From: Amorphophallus konjac | Taxonomy: Eukaryota > Streptophyta > Magnoliopsida > Alismatales > Araceae | Assembly: GCA_022559845.1 (NCBI GenBank) | Contig: CM040117.1 | Location: 151,470,732-151,534,731 of the forward strand | Direction of reading: 5' to 3' | Length of the DNA stretch: 64,000 nt | In this document: in pieces, positions 1 through 12,602 of the stretch | How positions within the stretch are numbered: position 1 is the stretch's first letter | How the letters are laid out: the number at the start of each line of letters is the position of its first letter | Program-made: the position numbers and the translations under genes | The notes under the pieces: generated by a model | The model's database searches: none | Seen by the model: only the letters and a program-made list of their open reading frames with translations | Told to the model about the DNA's origin: nothing

Positions 1-2298
1 AGACATTTTGGAAAAACTGAAGCTAATCAGGAATCACAGCAAATGCTTGATGGTTGATAGAAGAAATGCTGATGATGAAACTTCATCCGAGGTAAGTTCT
101 GAACCTGAAGAACTTTCAATTGATGATCTATGGAATATAAATGAGGAACTCAATAATAGATGTGAACAATTGAAATCTGAGAATAAAAGATTGAAAAAGA
201 AATGTGATTAGATAACTTTGAAAGTTCCTTGTAAAAATTGTCCAGATCTGAAACAATCTTATGATGCATGTATGTTAGATGTTCAGAATTTTCAGGAATA
301 AAATGGTTCTCTAAAAATTGAAAATCAAACATGTCTGGACAAGATATCAGAACTTGAGAATCAGCTGAATGAGAAGAAAAATGAATATCTAAAAAGCATG
401 CAAGAACTGACTCAAGTTAATTCTGAATTAGATAAACTGAAACTTGAGAATGAAGAATTTCAAAAGAAAATTGAAAATCTTATGGGTAGAATAAATGAAA
501 TCAATGAGAAGGCTTCACATTCTTCTTCTGCTGAATTAAACTGTGATATGTGCTCAGCTCTAAGAGAACGAAATGAGGATCTTTATAGTGAGAATGAATG
601 GCTGAACAAACAAATAGTCTCACTTAAAGAGGATCACAAAAACTTGGTTGCTGAGAAAATTAATGTGGAAGAAAGAGAAGAGGAACTAATTGAAATATTG
701 GAGCAAATGTCTGGAAGAGAGAGATGTGCTAATAATGAAATTCAGGATAAAAATCTTGAGGAAGAAAACACTGAATTAAAAGCTGAAGTTGAAAAATTGA
801 AATGGTTAAATACTAGCTTATCTGAAAGACTTCTCACCATAGAAAAAGGAAAAGGTGTCCATGATGAAGAATCACAAACTTTGATCAATCTGGAACAAGA
901 AGTTGAGAAGTACAAAATTGCAAACAAAGTTTTAAGCGAATGTGTAAATTGCAGTGAACAAGAGATAGCCAGTTATGAGCTTCACATTGCTAGCTTGGAA
1001 GATAAAATTCATAATCTGGAAACTTTAGCAATTGAGTCTGCTAAGAGTGAAAGAAAAATGAAAGATGTTATGAAAAGTGAGAATAAGAACTCTAAAAGGG
1101 GGATAAGCTGTAATTCTGATGTCAAGAAAATCACTAGAAACCAGATATACACTACCTTTGTGCATAGTTCTGATGTAGCTGGTACCTCAAGTCAATCCTC
1201 AAAATAAAATAAAAATGAGAAATCATCTTCAAAATCTGTATTTCAGTTCAAAGCCCAGAAAATTAAAAAGTAAACAAAATCTGTTGAAAATAATTAGAAA
1301 TTGAAAAGAAAGAGTCAAACAAAGAAGGCTAAGAATATTTCTGGTTGTACTCTGAAATTTGTTAGCTCTGCTGAATGTAATGGGTCAATGCAAAATGCTC
1401 ATGCTTCATGTACTCATTCACATGCATCTAGTCAATCTGTTAGTAATCATGTCATCAGGAAATCACAAGTGTCATGTCACTATTGTGGCAAGATAGGACA
1501 TGTAATGGATGACTGCAGATTGTTGATTGAAGATGAGCATGCTAGTGAAGCAATGCATTCTAGGAATTCATCCGACAGAAACCATGCCATTAAGAAATCT
1601 GTTGCATATTGTTACTACTGTGGTAGGCGTGGTCATCTAATGAATGCATGCTTTAAAATGAAAGAAGACAATAATTTGAACTCTAGATTTTTCACACATG
1701 CTCATGGCCCACATAGATATGAATCTACTTCAGGTCAGCATATCATCTGTTTCAATTGCAACAAGCCTGGACACAAGGCAAATGAGTGCTAGACAAGAAA
1801 TTCTTGGGGTAACAAGAACTCAAGAGGCAAGCATCTTGGGTGTCTTAAATGTGGTAAGCATGGGCATGCAGTCAAGGACTGCTGGTATGCTCAAGGAAAA
1901 CATTTCAATTCCAAATTTGTTATATTCCCTCCAAATAGAAATTTTCCTGGTAGAAATAAAACTGATTTTAAAGAAAAGATTCTTGGATGTTTTGAATATG
2001 GAAAACCTAGCCACCGAGCTTCTGAATGCTAGTGGGCAGGTAATAGTAAATCAAAAATTCATGCTTACAACAGAAAAATTCATGCTCAGTTTCATAGGTC
2101 CCATGTTGCTGTAGATATGCATCATAGGACCAGAAAATCTGTTGGTTCATGTCATTATTGTGGAAATTTTGGACATTCTATGTCTGATTGCTTTCTAATG
2201 GAATTTGATGACAATATTGCTAAGAAATTATTTAGAACACCTGATAGGGGTAATTCAGGACCCAAGACCTCTTGGGTTCCTGCAGGATCAACTTGACT
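1..2298 (+). pseudogene. copia A gag remnant with six zinc knuckles
   Basis: One reading frame runs from the window start to 2298. It is broken only by stops (209, 299, 1205, two near 1271-1297, 1790 and about 2030), and I found no frameshift. The first 1.2 kb encodes long Glu/Lys/Asn/Leu-rich coiled coil (398-1207 is a 269-codon open stretch). Next come six CCHC-type boxes: CHYCGKIGHVMDDC (about 1477), CYYCGRRGHLMNAC (about 1609), CFNCNKPGHKANEC (about 1748), CLKCGKHGHAVKDC (about 1838), a degenerate one with the second Cys replaced by Tyr (about 1990), and CHYCGNFGHSMSDC (about 2149). The tail GPKTSWVP is the usual copia gag/protease boundary motif. The family role is RNA binding and particle assembly. 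This copy is not translatable as one protein. The start lies outside the window. Confidence 0.8.
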
Positions 2299-4570
2299 TT
2301 ATCTTGAAGGTGTGCCTTGGAAGCTGATGAGTAAAGGGGTTTATGATCCAAGGCACTCAACAGAAAATCCCAGGATTCTATATTTCAGGTCAGTTCTGAA
2401 CTTTGCTTTAAAATTCACCATCTGAATTTATGAGTATGAAAAAATGTGAACTTCATGTTGATCTGCTTGTCTGAATTTTGATGATCGCTTCATGTCTCGC
2501 TGATCAGTCTGCATTCCAGACTCAGCTACTGAATTCAATTCTGAATATATTTGATGCTCTTCTCATGCTGTTGTTTGCACTGAATGAATGAGATGCCAGA
2601 TGCACTGCATTTTGCACTAGGCTAAACGGTTCTTTAATGTATAGAGTCGATGCATGTGTTTTGTGTCAATGCACTGCATACTTGGTGTTACATTCATAAC
2701 TTGCTGTTTGTGAATAGTTCATTTAGTGTACACAGTCAATGCATGTGTCTTATGTCTGCATATCATTTGCATGACTATCAATGCATATAGGACTGATTTG
2801 CATGACTATCATTTGCTTATTGCTATAGACTGCATGTTTTCTCAATGCATAATAGGATTGCTTTGCACTGCATATATCATCTGCATAACCCTGGTATATC
2901 AAATGGTAAGTTACTAAAAGGCAGGGAAATCTGTCTGAAGGTTCTTACTATGTGTGAGATGGTCTTTGAGACCAAGCTCTCCGCCTAGTACCATGGGTCC
3001 AGTCTTCATGTAGAACAGTGCATTGCATCATATTTTGAAAAATTTGAAAAAGGATAAAAATGTTCATGACTTGGATGCATAAACCTGAATTGATTGCATA
3101 CTTACCTCATGTATCCTTGGTGCATAGTCTGCATGTAGAATAGTGTGTTACATAGCATAATCCTTGCATCATGGTGTCAGGGGGAGCTGTGAGTTTAGTT
3201 CAATTCTTGAATCCTATTTACTCCTCATTGTCCCCATTCAACTGATTCATACCTTTTGACATCAGATGCCATTGGACCATATTGCCAATTGCTATCTTTT
3301 CCCTATCATTTTCACTGAACAACAGTTCTGTATCTGGTTTAGTACATTGAGTTGTGATTATTGCAATTGTTCACTTATAAGAATCACTCTTACAAATTGA
3401 AAAGAACTAAAGGTTTAACCTTTATAAATTGGAGAGTTAAGTGTCTGCACTTCAGAATTTGAGATAAAAGAAAACTTTTATAGCTCTTAATCTTTGTCTC
3501 ATGGCTAAAATAGAAAAAGTTTTTTGTAATGCCTAAATGTGTTGAACTGGAAATGTCTAGAACAGGTGAATAAGAGTATGTAATGATTTCTTAAACAATC
3601 ACTCTAAAAGAAATAAGGGTAGCAGTAAATAAGATCACAAATGTAAAGAACTGAACATTGTGACAGAGCAATGGTTGATTGCACTGAGAAACTGTGAACT
3701 CCTCCAAAGAAGCAGGAAAATTCACATGTCATGAAGTGCTTTAGACTATCTATGTTCATAGGGTCAAATCTATAGGGGGAGTCCTCACCAAGTAACTGAG
3801 GGTACTGGCCTCTGATCAAGGTGTGCCCTTAATGTCAAAAGTGAAGACTATTCCTTGTAGGTCTTGATCTGAAATAGGTCTTGTAGTTTATGCCTAGTAA
3901 CTAGGGGTACCTGCCTCTGATCAAGGTGTACACCTAATGTCAACAGCATACATGCCATAGGTCTATTCATTTAGTTCAGTTTATGAAAATTCAAAAGTGA
4001 AATACAAACTGCTGTAACCCTTTGAAATCAAAAGTCATTGAGTGAAAATTATTTTTCTCAATACATATTCAAGTTACCTTTCTTGAACTTCCATGTTTAA
4101 ACACAAAAGGGTATTATTTCAGAGCTATCTATTAATACCATGTGGCTTAGATTCATTGCTATAAATGGAATCTAAAACTCTTTTTCAAGGGTCAGGTGTT
4201 TTACTCTAGATTTATCACTGTTAAACCTGAATTTTTGTCAAAATTGTATGTTGCTGATTCTTATACTTTAACTACTGTTTATAATCAGGCTTATTTTCTG
4301 AACCAATGATTCAGCTGTTGTCTATTGACCCTCCTACCTTCTCTACCTTTACCTATCTGTTCATATTTCTTCTCAAAGGGGGAGCAATTATTAAGGGGGA
4401 GAACCAGTTCAGGGGGAGTCATATCTTCAGGGGGAGTTTACTGCTCTAGAGGAATTTGCATGCATAATGCACTTTACACTCTTGTTTATACTATTTTTTC
4501 TCTTTTTGATTATGTCAAAGGGGGAGAAAATTTTGTGTGTGACTCACTGTCACAGTGTGTTGCCATCATC
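2299..4570 (+). other. non-coding 3' internal region of copia A
   Basis: No pol domain or credible ORF is present. Several AGGGGGAG purine blocks occur (about 3180, 3774, 4378-4435, 4520), as is typical upstream of Sirevirus 3' LTRs. Stretches near 2895-3000 and 3660-3800 (for example AAAGGCAGG, ACTATGTGTGAGA, CAGAGCAATGGTTG) resemble 49270-49780 in copia D, so the two elements share this region. About 2.3 kb separates gag from the LTR. Pol has either been deleted or was never part of this family. Confidence 0.6.
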
Positions 4571-4584
4571 AAAAAGGGGTAGAA
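4571..4584 (+). promoter_or_regulatory. polypurine tract of copia A
   Basis: The sequence AAAAAGGGGTAGAA lies directly before the LTR start TGTTGTACC and follows ATCATC, the usual Sirevirus context. It would prime plus-strand DNA synthesis. One T interrupts the purine run. Confidence 0.7.
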
Positions 4585-4830
4585 TGTTGTACCCCTTAGG
4601 CACAAGCATGTGCTATGTTGATTTGATGATAGCAATGCTGTTTTGTTTTGATGATTGCAACACAGTGAGTGCATTATGATATTATGTTTTCTTTATGATG
4701 ATGGCATGTTGATTTGAATGCTTGAGTGTGTTATATCTGATTTAGTCTTTGGAGATTGCATGAGTGTGCCATGTTTGATATCCTTGATGGGTCGACTCCC
4801 TCAGACTATCCATCTTATTTAATATCTCAT

Positions 4831-4943
4831 GCAGCATCAACGCTGTGAGTGTGTCTCAAGTCTGCAGCGTCAACGCTGTGAGTGTGTCTCAAGTCTGCAG
4901 CATCAACGCTGTGAGTATCTACACAACATTCTCAAGTCTGCAG
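4831..4943 (+). repeat. 33 bp tandem repeat in copia A LTR
   Basis: Three tandem units of about 33 bp start GCAGCATCAACGCTG, GCAGCGTCAACGCTG and GCAGCATCAACGCTG. Each is followed by TGAGTGTGTCTCAAGTCT or a variant. A fourth partial unit resumes at 15654 after the Tekay element. The core CAGCGTCAACGCTG is itself an imperfect palindrome. The AAGTCT end links to the larger AAGTCTATACA array at 15660-16790. Confidence 0.85.
4939..4943 (+). repeat. target site duplication TGCAG (left)
   Basis: TGCAG directly precedes the Tekay 5' LTR and recurs directly after the 3' LTR at 15653-15657. It marks insertion into the copia A LTR. Confidence 0.9.
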
Positions 4944-5054
4944 TGTAGCAACCCTGATAAATGAATATTGAAATAAAATTAAAAACATATATATTACAGA
5001 AGTAATATAGATAATAAGAATAGGGTTAGTTAGACAAAATAAAACAAATTAAAA

Positions 5055-5300
5055 ATAACGTCTCTGAGTAAGGCGTTAATTTAAAAATAAACGCCTCTAC
5101 AAACGGCGTGACTAAAGAAAAGACGCCCACGCATGTGGTCGTCAACTCTCACGCGACCAAATAGGCAAGAAAAGTAAACGCCCATGTCTTAGGCGTGTTT
5201 TAAAACACGAAACGCCCTTTGTCAAGGCGCTTTTTAAGAAACGCCCTGATATAAGGCGTCAATTAAATAATACACGCCCTGACCAAAGGCGTTAATTCCA
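5055..5300 (+). repeat. ACGCC...GGCGT hairpin array 1 (upstream of TATA)
   Basis: Seven imperfect palindromic units of the form AACGCC, 8-12 nt, then GGCGT, mostly followed by TAATT or TTT, sit 25-45 bp apart. Examples are AAACGCCCATGTCTTAGGCG and ACACGCCCTGACCAAAGGCG. Stem sequence varies slightly between units but the pairing is mostly kept. They lie just upstream of the TATA-like box. Confidence 0.85.
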
Positions 5301-5435
5301 TTCGTGAACCGTTCGAACCCAGAGCTTATCCAGGGAAAGATTAACCTAATCTAGTAAGTGTCTATTAGAGTAAGGACTCTACTGGGGATATATTACCCTC
5401 AATCAAACACTACTCTTGTTAGGACTTCCAAAATC

Positions 5436-5444
5436 CTATAAATA
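5436..5444 (+). promoter_or_regulatory. TATA box in Tekay 5' LTR
   Basis: CTATAAATA lies about 490 bp into the LTR, 130 bp after the first hairpin array. It is duplicated at 13095-13103 in the 3' LTR. It is a candidate RNA polymerase II promoter for the element. Confidence 0.55.
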
Positions 5445-5857
5445 ACATGTTCGATCGAACCCTAAAACCCATTTGATCGAACGTCTGCTGCTAGGTACGT
5501 AAAGAACAAACTGTTCTTCTTATCCCCTATTGTTTTTCTTGCTTCAGGTTACATGAAGAGCTAATGATTCTTCATCTCCTTTTCTTCTTCTTCCAGGTGG
5601 AGGAAGCCCTGTCGAAGAACAAGGGTTCTTCAAAACAAGTTCCTCCTGTTGATACTGCGGGTGGATTCGGTTGCTGTTGAAGCAACAGAACTTCTGCTCT
5701 CCTAGTCTTCACGATTCAAGTCTCCAAATCCATTATTAAGGTAGGTTTTCTCAAGTTATGGTAGCCCAAACAAAATTAATGCAAGAGATATATATATATA
5801 AGCATGACATGCATATGGTTTATTATAGTTTTAATATGTTTCTGTAATATTTTGAAA

Positions 5858-6535
5858 GAGACGCCCCTGTCTAGGGCGCTAATTTACAAGACACGACCCT
5901 GCCCAGGTCGTCAATTTCATATTTGACGCCCTGTACACAGGCGTTTATTTCATGTAAATGATTATCACCTAACTTAAGAACTGATTATCCATGCAATTAC
6001 ATGAAATCAATAATTGTTAACGGTTAAAAGTCAATAACCATGAAACATCAAATCTAAAATACTGCATCTGAATTCCTGCCAATTTCCTGTCATGACTATA
6101 TGATTGTTATCCTTGATTATCGTGCAAATCTTGCTTTTCTGGTATCTCTTGAATTCACGACCTAGACTAGGTCGTTTTCCATGTGTTAAAGCCCCATCAC
6201 AGGGCGTGAATTAAAAAGAAACGCCCCTTACTAGGGCGCGTATCTGTTAAAAATCCTGGAATACATATTATGTGAAAATAAGAATTTAATGATTAACGCC
6301 CCTGCCAAGGGCGCGTTTTTGATAATTTCTGAAAATAAATATGTTCTGAAAAATATTGTAAATAAAAAAGACGTCTTCTAATGTAGTCGTCTCATTGAAA
6401 AGAAACGCCCCTGTCTAGGGCGCGTTTTAGATAAATTATTAAATTATTAAAAATTCTGCAAAACGGACCATATGTAAACGCCCTTCTGTTAGGCGTTAAT
6501 TACTGGAGAAACGACTTTACCTAAGTCGTTATTTT
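5858..6535 (+). repeat. ACGCC...GGCGT hairpin array 2 (transcribed LTR part)
   Basis: About eleven more units of the same hairpin lie downstream of the TATA-like box. Examples are GACGCCCCTGTCTAGGGCG, ACGACCCTGCCCAGGTCGT and ACGACTTTACCTAAGTCGT. Where the left arm is ACGAC the right arm is GTCGT, so pairing is kept when the stem changes. Confidence 0.85.
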
Positions 6536-7999
6536 CTGTAAACTGATTTTTTATCCTGATTCTGTTAACCGATGGTTCCAATTATTTATATAATATATAT
6601 CGGCACTATTCTCCACTCCGTGAGTATAGTCCCACGTTTCACGATTGTTTTATCGATCACACTCAATTCTCATTGACATACAAGCTCTCCATTGGACATT
6701 CCGTTCCTTTGGACTAGCGAGTTAGTCATAGAGACCTCCGTAAGACTCCTCGTAGCCTTGGATTCCCTCAAGGCCGACTGAGCTGGTTGTACCCTAAAAA
6801 CCCATTACACGATCCTTGCCATGTCAATCTAAAGAAACATGGTATACCGGCCCTTATGATTATACAAAGAGTATATCATAAGAAATTTTCAATGGGATGA
6901 TGATATCATGCCATATCATGTCGTTCTTGTAAACCCCAATTCTATGATAAGAATGAGGGTATCTTGCTTGATCTTATGTTCATGTGGACCTCAATTCTAT
7001 ATAAAGAATGTCCATATCGATTTATCATGGTACCTAAGTTAAGGGAACCATATTCTACCTAGTTTTATCGAACTCGTGATTATACCGTTATTATCGCCAT
7101 TCTAGGTCCTTTGTCATATTTTTGGACTCTATTCTATCAATGTTGTCATACGTATCTACAAGCTTGATTATTGAAATTCTATATTGGCTATATAAACAAG
7201 AGTGGATGTCAAAACACATGATAAATGCCTGCGCATATAGGGCCCGATCTGGTCCTGGGAGGAGCACCCGAAAGTACTTGTGCCCATGGGAGTTAAAATG
7301 ATAAGGTATCTGGCATTATACCGAGTACTTGACTTGCTTGATTGGACATTCCACACACATCTTGTACTTGAATCGTACTTGACTTTACATGAAATGCGTG
7401 GCCTGAAAAAGGGTAATTTGCTTGCTTGATACATGATAGCCAAAGTTCTTGACATGACTTGTTAAATGTACTCGCTTGAATATCTTGAATAAACTTGTTA
7501 TCTTGTTGAAAGTTCATGGTAAGTTCATCTTATTTCTTTGATACTACATTCTATCTATCCTGTCGTTTTATGCGAGCATGCATAGCTTTATTGCATTCAT
7601 GAAAATGTAATTACTTAAACCCCTTGCTAGTACTTGAGATATAATTTCCTACTGAGCGTTCGCTCATTCCGTTTGTCCCTTTGTACTTTTCAGGTAAGTC
7701 CGACGACGATGGAAGTCAATCGGATGGGAATGGTCAAGAGTGAAAGTGATAGAGCTTCTACAAGTGTCGTCTAGTTATTTCTATAGTTTTCTCGAGTCAA
7801 CTATGTACTTTTCTTTTTATTAAACAGAGTATTGGATTTGTAATAGTCTATCCATTATGAAATAAAGGATTGGGTTATCTTGCTATTTTGCGCATCTCTG
7901 TCTTCGTGTCGAATACTCGACCACTCTGATTGACATGATTGATATAGACACGTCGCGCATCTCCGGGTATCTTCCGCGCTCGGGGCGTGACAGTCTTTG

Positions 8000-8013
8000 T
8001 GGTATCAGAGCCT
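8000..8013 (+). promoter_or_regulatory. primer binding site (initiator Met tRNA) of Tekay element
   Basis: TGGTATCAGAGCCT lies 7 bp after the 5' LTR. It is complementary to the 3' end of plant initiator tRNA-Met, the usual primer of Tekay and copia elements. Confidence 0.9.
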
Positions 8014-8167
8014 AAGGTATTCAATTCCTAGGAAACCCAAGTCCAAGGATAGGTTTCAAAACCTTTAACCAAGTGAGAGTGGGTAGAACCAAGGGTTAAA
8101 TGATCAATGAGTCTTTTATGAGATCATAGTGATATAATACTAACATAGCTATTGTAATTGTAGGATA

Positions 8168-11100
8168 ATGGCTGCCGAACGTGCTCAATGGCGCAACATG
8201 CAGCGTACCCTTCAAGGGATGACCCAAGTGCTACAACAGGTAGCACAAGGTGGTGCTCCACGAGCTGGAAGCTTACACCAAGCATTCAAGAATATGAATC
8301 CCCCGAAGTTCATAGGATCGACCGATCCAGACGATGCCGAGCATTGGGTTCGGGAGATTGAACGTATATTCCGTGTTATGCAATGCACGGATCAGGACAA
8401 AGTCTTATTAGCTACTTTCCAGTTAGAAAAAGATGCTAGATGCTGGTGGGAGTCTATTGAAGCAACCATAGATCCTACTCAAGTAACATGGGAAGAATTC
8501 GTGGAATACTTCAATGCTAAATATTTCTCGGACCGAGTCCAGGAAAAGAAGGCCGCTGAGTTTGTCGCATTAAAGCAAAGATCTTTATCGGTGGCTGATT
8601 ATGAAGCACAGTTCTCTAGACTGTCTAGATATGCTAAGCATTTAATTAGCACGGAAAAGATGAAAGCCCGTCGATTCCTTAATGGGCTTAGGCCCCACTA
8701 CATTACGCAACTGGCGCCTATGGATATCCAAGTTTATTCTGAAATAGTGCGCCGAGCTCAGTTGCTTGAAGATGCCACGGAACTATCTGATAGGATCCGT
8801 GGGAAGGACAAAAAGGAGCAAGTCACAAGTTCGGGTTCTTTCAAACCCAACTTTAAGAAGAGGCCCAATAATGGAGGTTCTTCCTCTCAAGATCAGAAGT
8901 TCAAGAAATCCAAGCCTTTCTCTATCACCACTACACCTTCAAACGTAGTATGCAAGCATTGTGACAAGGCTGGTCACAAAACAGAAGAATGCTGGAGGAA
9001 ATTAGGAGCATGTCTCCGTTGTGGGAGTCGTGAACATCGGATTCCCGATTGCCCATTAATGAATGACCAAGCCGGTGAGGGTAAACGCCCAGTGACAAGG
9101 AACGCGCGTCTTCATGCAATCCAAGAGACCGAACCAGAAGAAGAAGGCGGATTGGTGGAAGGTACATTAAAGATTTGTTCCAAATATGCACATGTTTTAT
9201 TTGACACGGGTGCATCGCATTCCATTATTTCCAAGAAGTTTGCTGACCCATTACCTCTAGAACCAGAATGGATGAAATTAATATTGTCTACTCCTCTCGG
9301 AAACGAGACGGATATCACACATCATTACCAAAACTGTGAGGTACTGGTTCGAGGAAAGAATTTTCCTATTGATCTTATCTGCTTAGATCTAAAAGAGTAT
9401 GATGTTATACTAGGAGCAGATTGGTTATCCAAATACCAGGCAACAGTTGATTGCCGTGATAGCAAGATTGTTTTCAAGGAATTTCCGGAACTGACTTATA
9501 CTAGTCCTAAGAGTCGAAGCAAATCCCCTCTTATTTCGGCTCTTCGAGCAAGCAAGCTCGTCAAGAAAGGATGTGTATCCTTCCTTGCTCTTGTCACTAT
9601 TAAAGAAGCTAAAGAAACCAAGATAGAGGACATTCAGGTAGTGCGAGAATTTCCAGACGTATTTCCGGAAGAATTGCCGGGATTACCCCCGCAAAGAGAT
9701 GTGGCCTTTACCATCGACTTAGTCCCTGGTGCTGGTCCTGTTTCAAAGGCACCCTATAGAATGTCCCCTGCAGAACTGAAAGAATTGAAGAAGCAATTGA
9801 TGGAATTGATTCAAAAAGGGTTCATTAGACCAAGTACTTCCCCGTGGGGAGCACCAGTCTTATTTGTAAAGAAGAAGGATGGATCCATGAGATTGTGTAT
9901 CGACTATCGACAGTTGAATCATCTTACTATCAAGAACAAGTATCCACTGCCGAGAATCGATGAATTATTTGATCAGATTTCTGGATCCAAATATTTCTCC
10001 AAGATTGATCTCAGGTCTGGTTATCATCAATTGAGGATCAAGGACGAAGATATTCATAAAACTGCGTTCAGAAGCAGGTATGGCCACTATGAATTTGTTG
10101 TTATGCCTTTTGGACTAACAAATGCCCCTGCCGCCTTTATGCAGTTAATGAATAGCATATTCAGGCCTTACTTGGATCAATTCATAGTAGTCTTCATTGA
10201 TGATATATTGATATATTCCAAGACTAAGGAAGAACATGAAGAGCATTTGAGGATTTCATTACAAATCTTGAGGACAAATCAATTATATGCTAAGCTCAGC
10301 AAATGCGAATTCTGGCTTGAAGAAGTGGCTTTTCTCGGACATGTGATATCCAAGGATGGATTATCTGTAGATCCGTCAAAGGTTGAAGCAGTTAGGAAAT
10401 GGGAAAGACCAACCAATGCTAGCGAGATCAGAAGTTTCTTAGGTCTTGCAGGATATTACAGGCGATTCATCAAAGACTTCTGAAAAATCGCCGTGCCACT
10501 TACAAGGTTAACTCGTAAGGAGATCCGATATGAATGGAGTGAGGAATGTGAAAGAAGTTTCCAAACTCTCAAAGATCATCTCACTACAGCTCCAGTGTTA
10601 GCTCTACCAACAGAAGGAGAGAAATTCGAGGTCTACACTGATGCTTCTGGCATTGGCCTCGGATGTGTCCTAATGCAACAAGGAAAGGTCATAGCATACT
10701 CTTCACGTCAACTGAAGAAGCACGAGGAGAATTACCCTGTCCATGACTTAGAACTGGCCGCGGTAGTATTTGCCCTGAAGATATGGAGACACTACTTATA
10801 TGGAGTGCAGTTTACTGTATACTCCGATCACAAAAGTCTCAAATATCTATTTTCGCAAAATGAGCTAAACATGAGACAAAGACGCTGGCTAGAATATCTC
10901 AAGGACTTCGACTTCAATATACAATACCATCCCGGAAAGGGTAATTATGTTACTGACGCCCTTAGTCGAAAGCCGAGAGCAATGATAGCAAATTGTATGA
11001 TGCAAGAATGGAAGTTACTTGAATAATTCTCCGAGCTCAATATAAGCTTGGACACGGAATCCAAATTTGTCACACTATCTCATGTAAGCATACAGTCAGA

Positions 11101-12520
11101 CTTATTATCTGAGATACAAACACTTCAGGATGATGATCCTATATTAGTGGAAATCAAAGGCAGATTAGAAGGACAATCTGATTTTCAACTAACTTCTGAT
11201 GGAAGATTATCGTTCAAAGATAGAACTTGTATTCCTGATTGTCCGGAATTAAAGAAGAAGATCTTAGATGAAGCTCACAGATCAAGATACACTATTCATC
11301 CTGGATCAACTAAAATGTACCAAGATGTAAAGAGGAACTTTTGGTGGCCCAATATGAAAAGAGAAATAGCGGACTATGTATCACGCTGTCTCACATGCCA
11401 ACAGGTCAAGGCGGAACACCAAAAGCCTGCGGGAAAACTACATCCTCTAGATATTCCTAAGTGGAAATGGGAGGATATTGGTATGGACTTCATCATGGGT
11501 TTGTCTAAATCTAAAGGAGGACATGATGGAATCTGGGTTATCATTGACCGATTAACTAAATCAGCACATTTCTTGCCAATAAAGAGCCGATGGTCAATTG
11601 ATGTGCTAGCTGCACTGTACATCAAGGAAATAGTCAGGATACATGGAATTCCTGTCTCAATCGTGTCTGACAGAGATCCCCGTTTTACTTCTCATTTTTG
11701 GAAGGGATTACAACATTCGTTGGGAACAAGGCTCAACTTTAGTACTGCTTTTCACCCACAAACGGATGGTCAGACCGAGCGAACTAATCAAGTTGTTGAA
11801 GATATGCTGAGAGCATGCATTATTGACTTTGGAGGAAGCTGGCATGATCACTTGCCATTAATTGAGTTTGCATATAACAACAGCTACCAAGCTAGTATCC
11901 AAATGGCACCTTTCGAAGCCTTATACGGAAGAAGTTGCCGATCTCCCATATGTTGGAACGAAGTTGGAGAGAAACAACTATTAGGTCCAGACATGGTAAG
12001 GGGTACAACTGAGAAGATACAAGTAATCAGAGAAAGATTGCAAGTTGCTCAGACGAGACAAAAAGCTTATGCTGATACAAGAAGGAGAGATCTTGAATTC
12101 CAAATCGGAGATCATGTATTTCTCAAGATATCCCCTGGACGTGGCATACGAAGATTTGGTGTTAAGGGCAAGCTTACGCCAAGATTCATCGGACCATTTG
12201 AGGTACTCGAAAGAGTTGGCGAGGTTGCTTATCGCATCGCGTTGCCTCCTCAGTTGTCCGAGGTACACAATGTATTTCACATATCTATGTTGAAGAAGTA
12301 TGTGCACGATCCGTCACATATTATTGAGCATGGAGATCTGGTGATCCAGAAAGATCTCACATATGAACAAAGGCCTTTGAAGATATTAGATCGAGAAATA
12401 CGAGCTCTAAGGAATAAGGTTATTCCCATGCTCAAGGTGCAATGGAATAAGAATCCTGAACGCGAAGCGACATGGGAGACCGAGGAATCTATGAAGAAAC
12501 GATTTCCCGAGTTATTCTAA
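8168..12520 (+). pseudogene. Tekay gag-pol polyprotein with two in-frame stops
   Basis: One frame encodes about 1450 residues and is interrupted by TGA at 10481 and TAA at 11024. In order it contains: retrotransposon gag (about residues 40-190); CCHC knuckles [14 protein letters not shown] and [14 protein letters not shown]; aspartic protease with DTGASHS (about residue 348); RT with [20 protein letters not shown] and the catalytic FIDDIL (about residue 676); RNase H with VYTDASG and YSDHKS (10630-10830); the integrase zinc-binding HHCC region ending CLTCQQ; the integrase core with GMDF, SDRDPRF and TERTNQ; and a C-terminal chromodomain-like segment ending ATWETEESMKKRFPELF. No frameshift was found. 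The rest of the frame is well preserved, as expected for a young copy. It cannot make a full polyprotein without readthrough, though a related intact copy could act in trans. Confidence 0.93.
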
Positions 12521-12590
12521 GAGGTATATGTCCTACACTCTCCACGTGTATAAATATATATATATTGAATTTGGGGACCAAATTCTTTTA

Positions 12591-12602
12591 AGTGGGGGAG
12601 GG
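12591..12602 (+). promoter_or_regulatory. polypurine tract of Tekay element
   Basis: AGTGGGGGAGGG lies directly before the 3' LTR start TGTAGCAACC and 70 bp after the pol stop. Confidence 0.85.

Larger units (their letters stand above)
4585..4943 (+). repeat. LTR of copia A, first segment
   Basis: This is the first 359 bp of the A LTR, cut by the Tekay insertion. The rest resumes at 15658 after the duplicated target TGCAG. One GTCGAC occurs at about 4794. Confidence 0.75.
4944..7992 (+). repeat. Tekay element 5' LTR
   Basis: This 3049 bp direct repeat of 12603-15652 starts TGTAGCA and ends GTGACA. It has a TATA-like CTATAAATA at 5436-5444 and two arrays of ACGCC...GGCGT hairpins, one before and one after that TATA. 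At over 3 kb it is long for an LTR. Confidence 0.95.

Noticed and set aside
2726..4679. Short ORFs in the copia A 3' region as a second gene
   Set aside because: All are under 90 codons, overlap in different frames and show no conserved motif.
7168..7517. Two overlapping minus-strand ORFs repeated at 14828-15177
   Set aside because: They lie inside the Tekay LTR and recur only because LTRs are duplicated. No domain and no start context.
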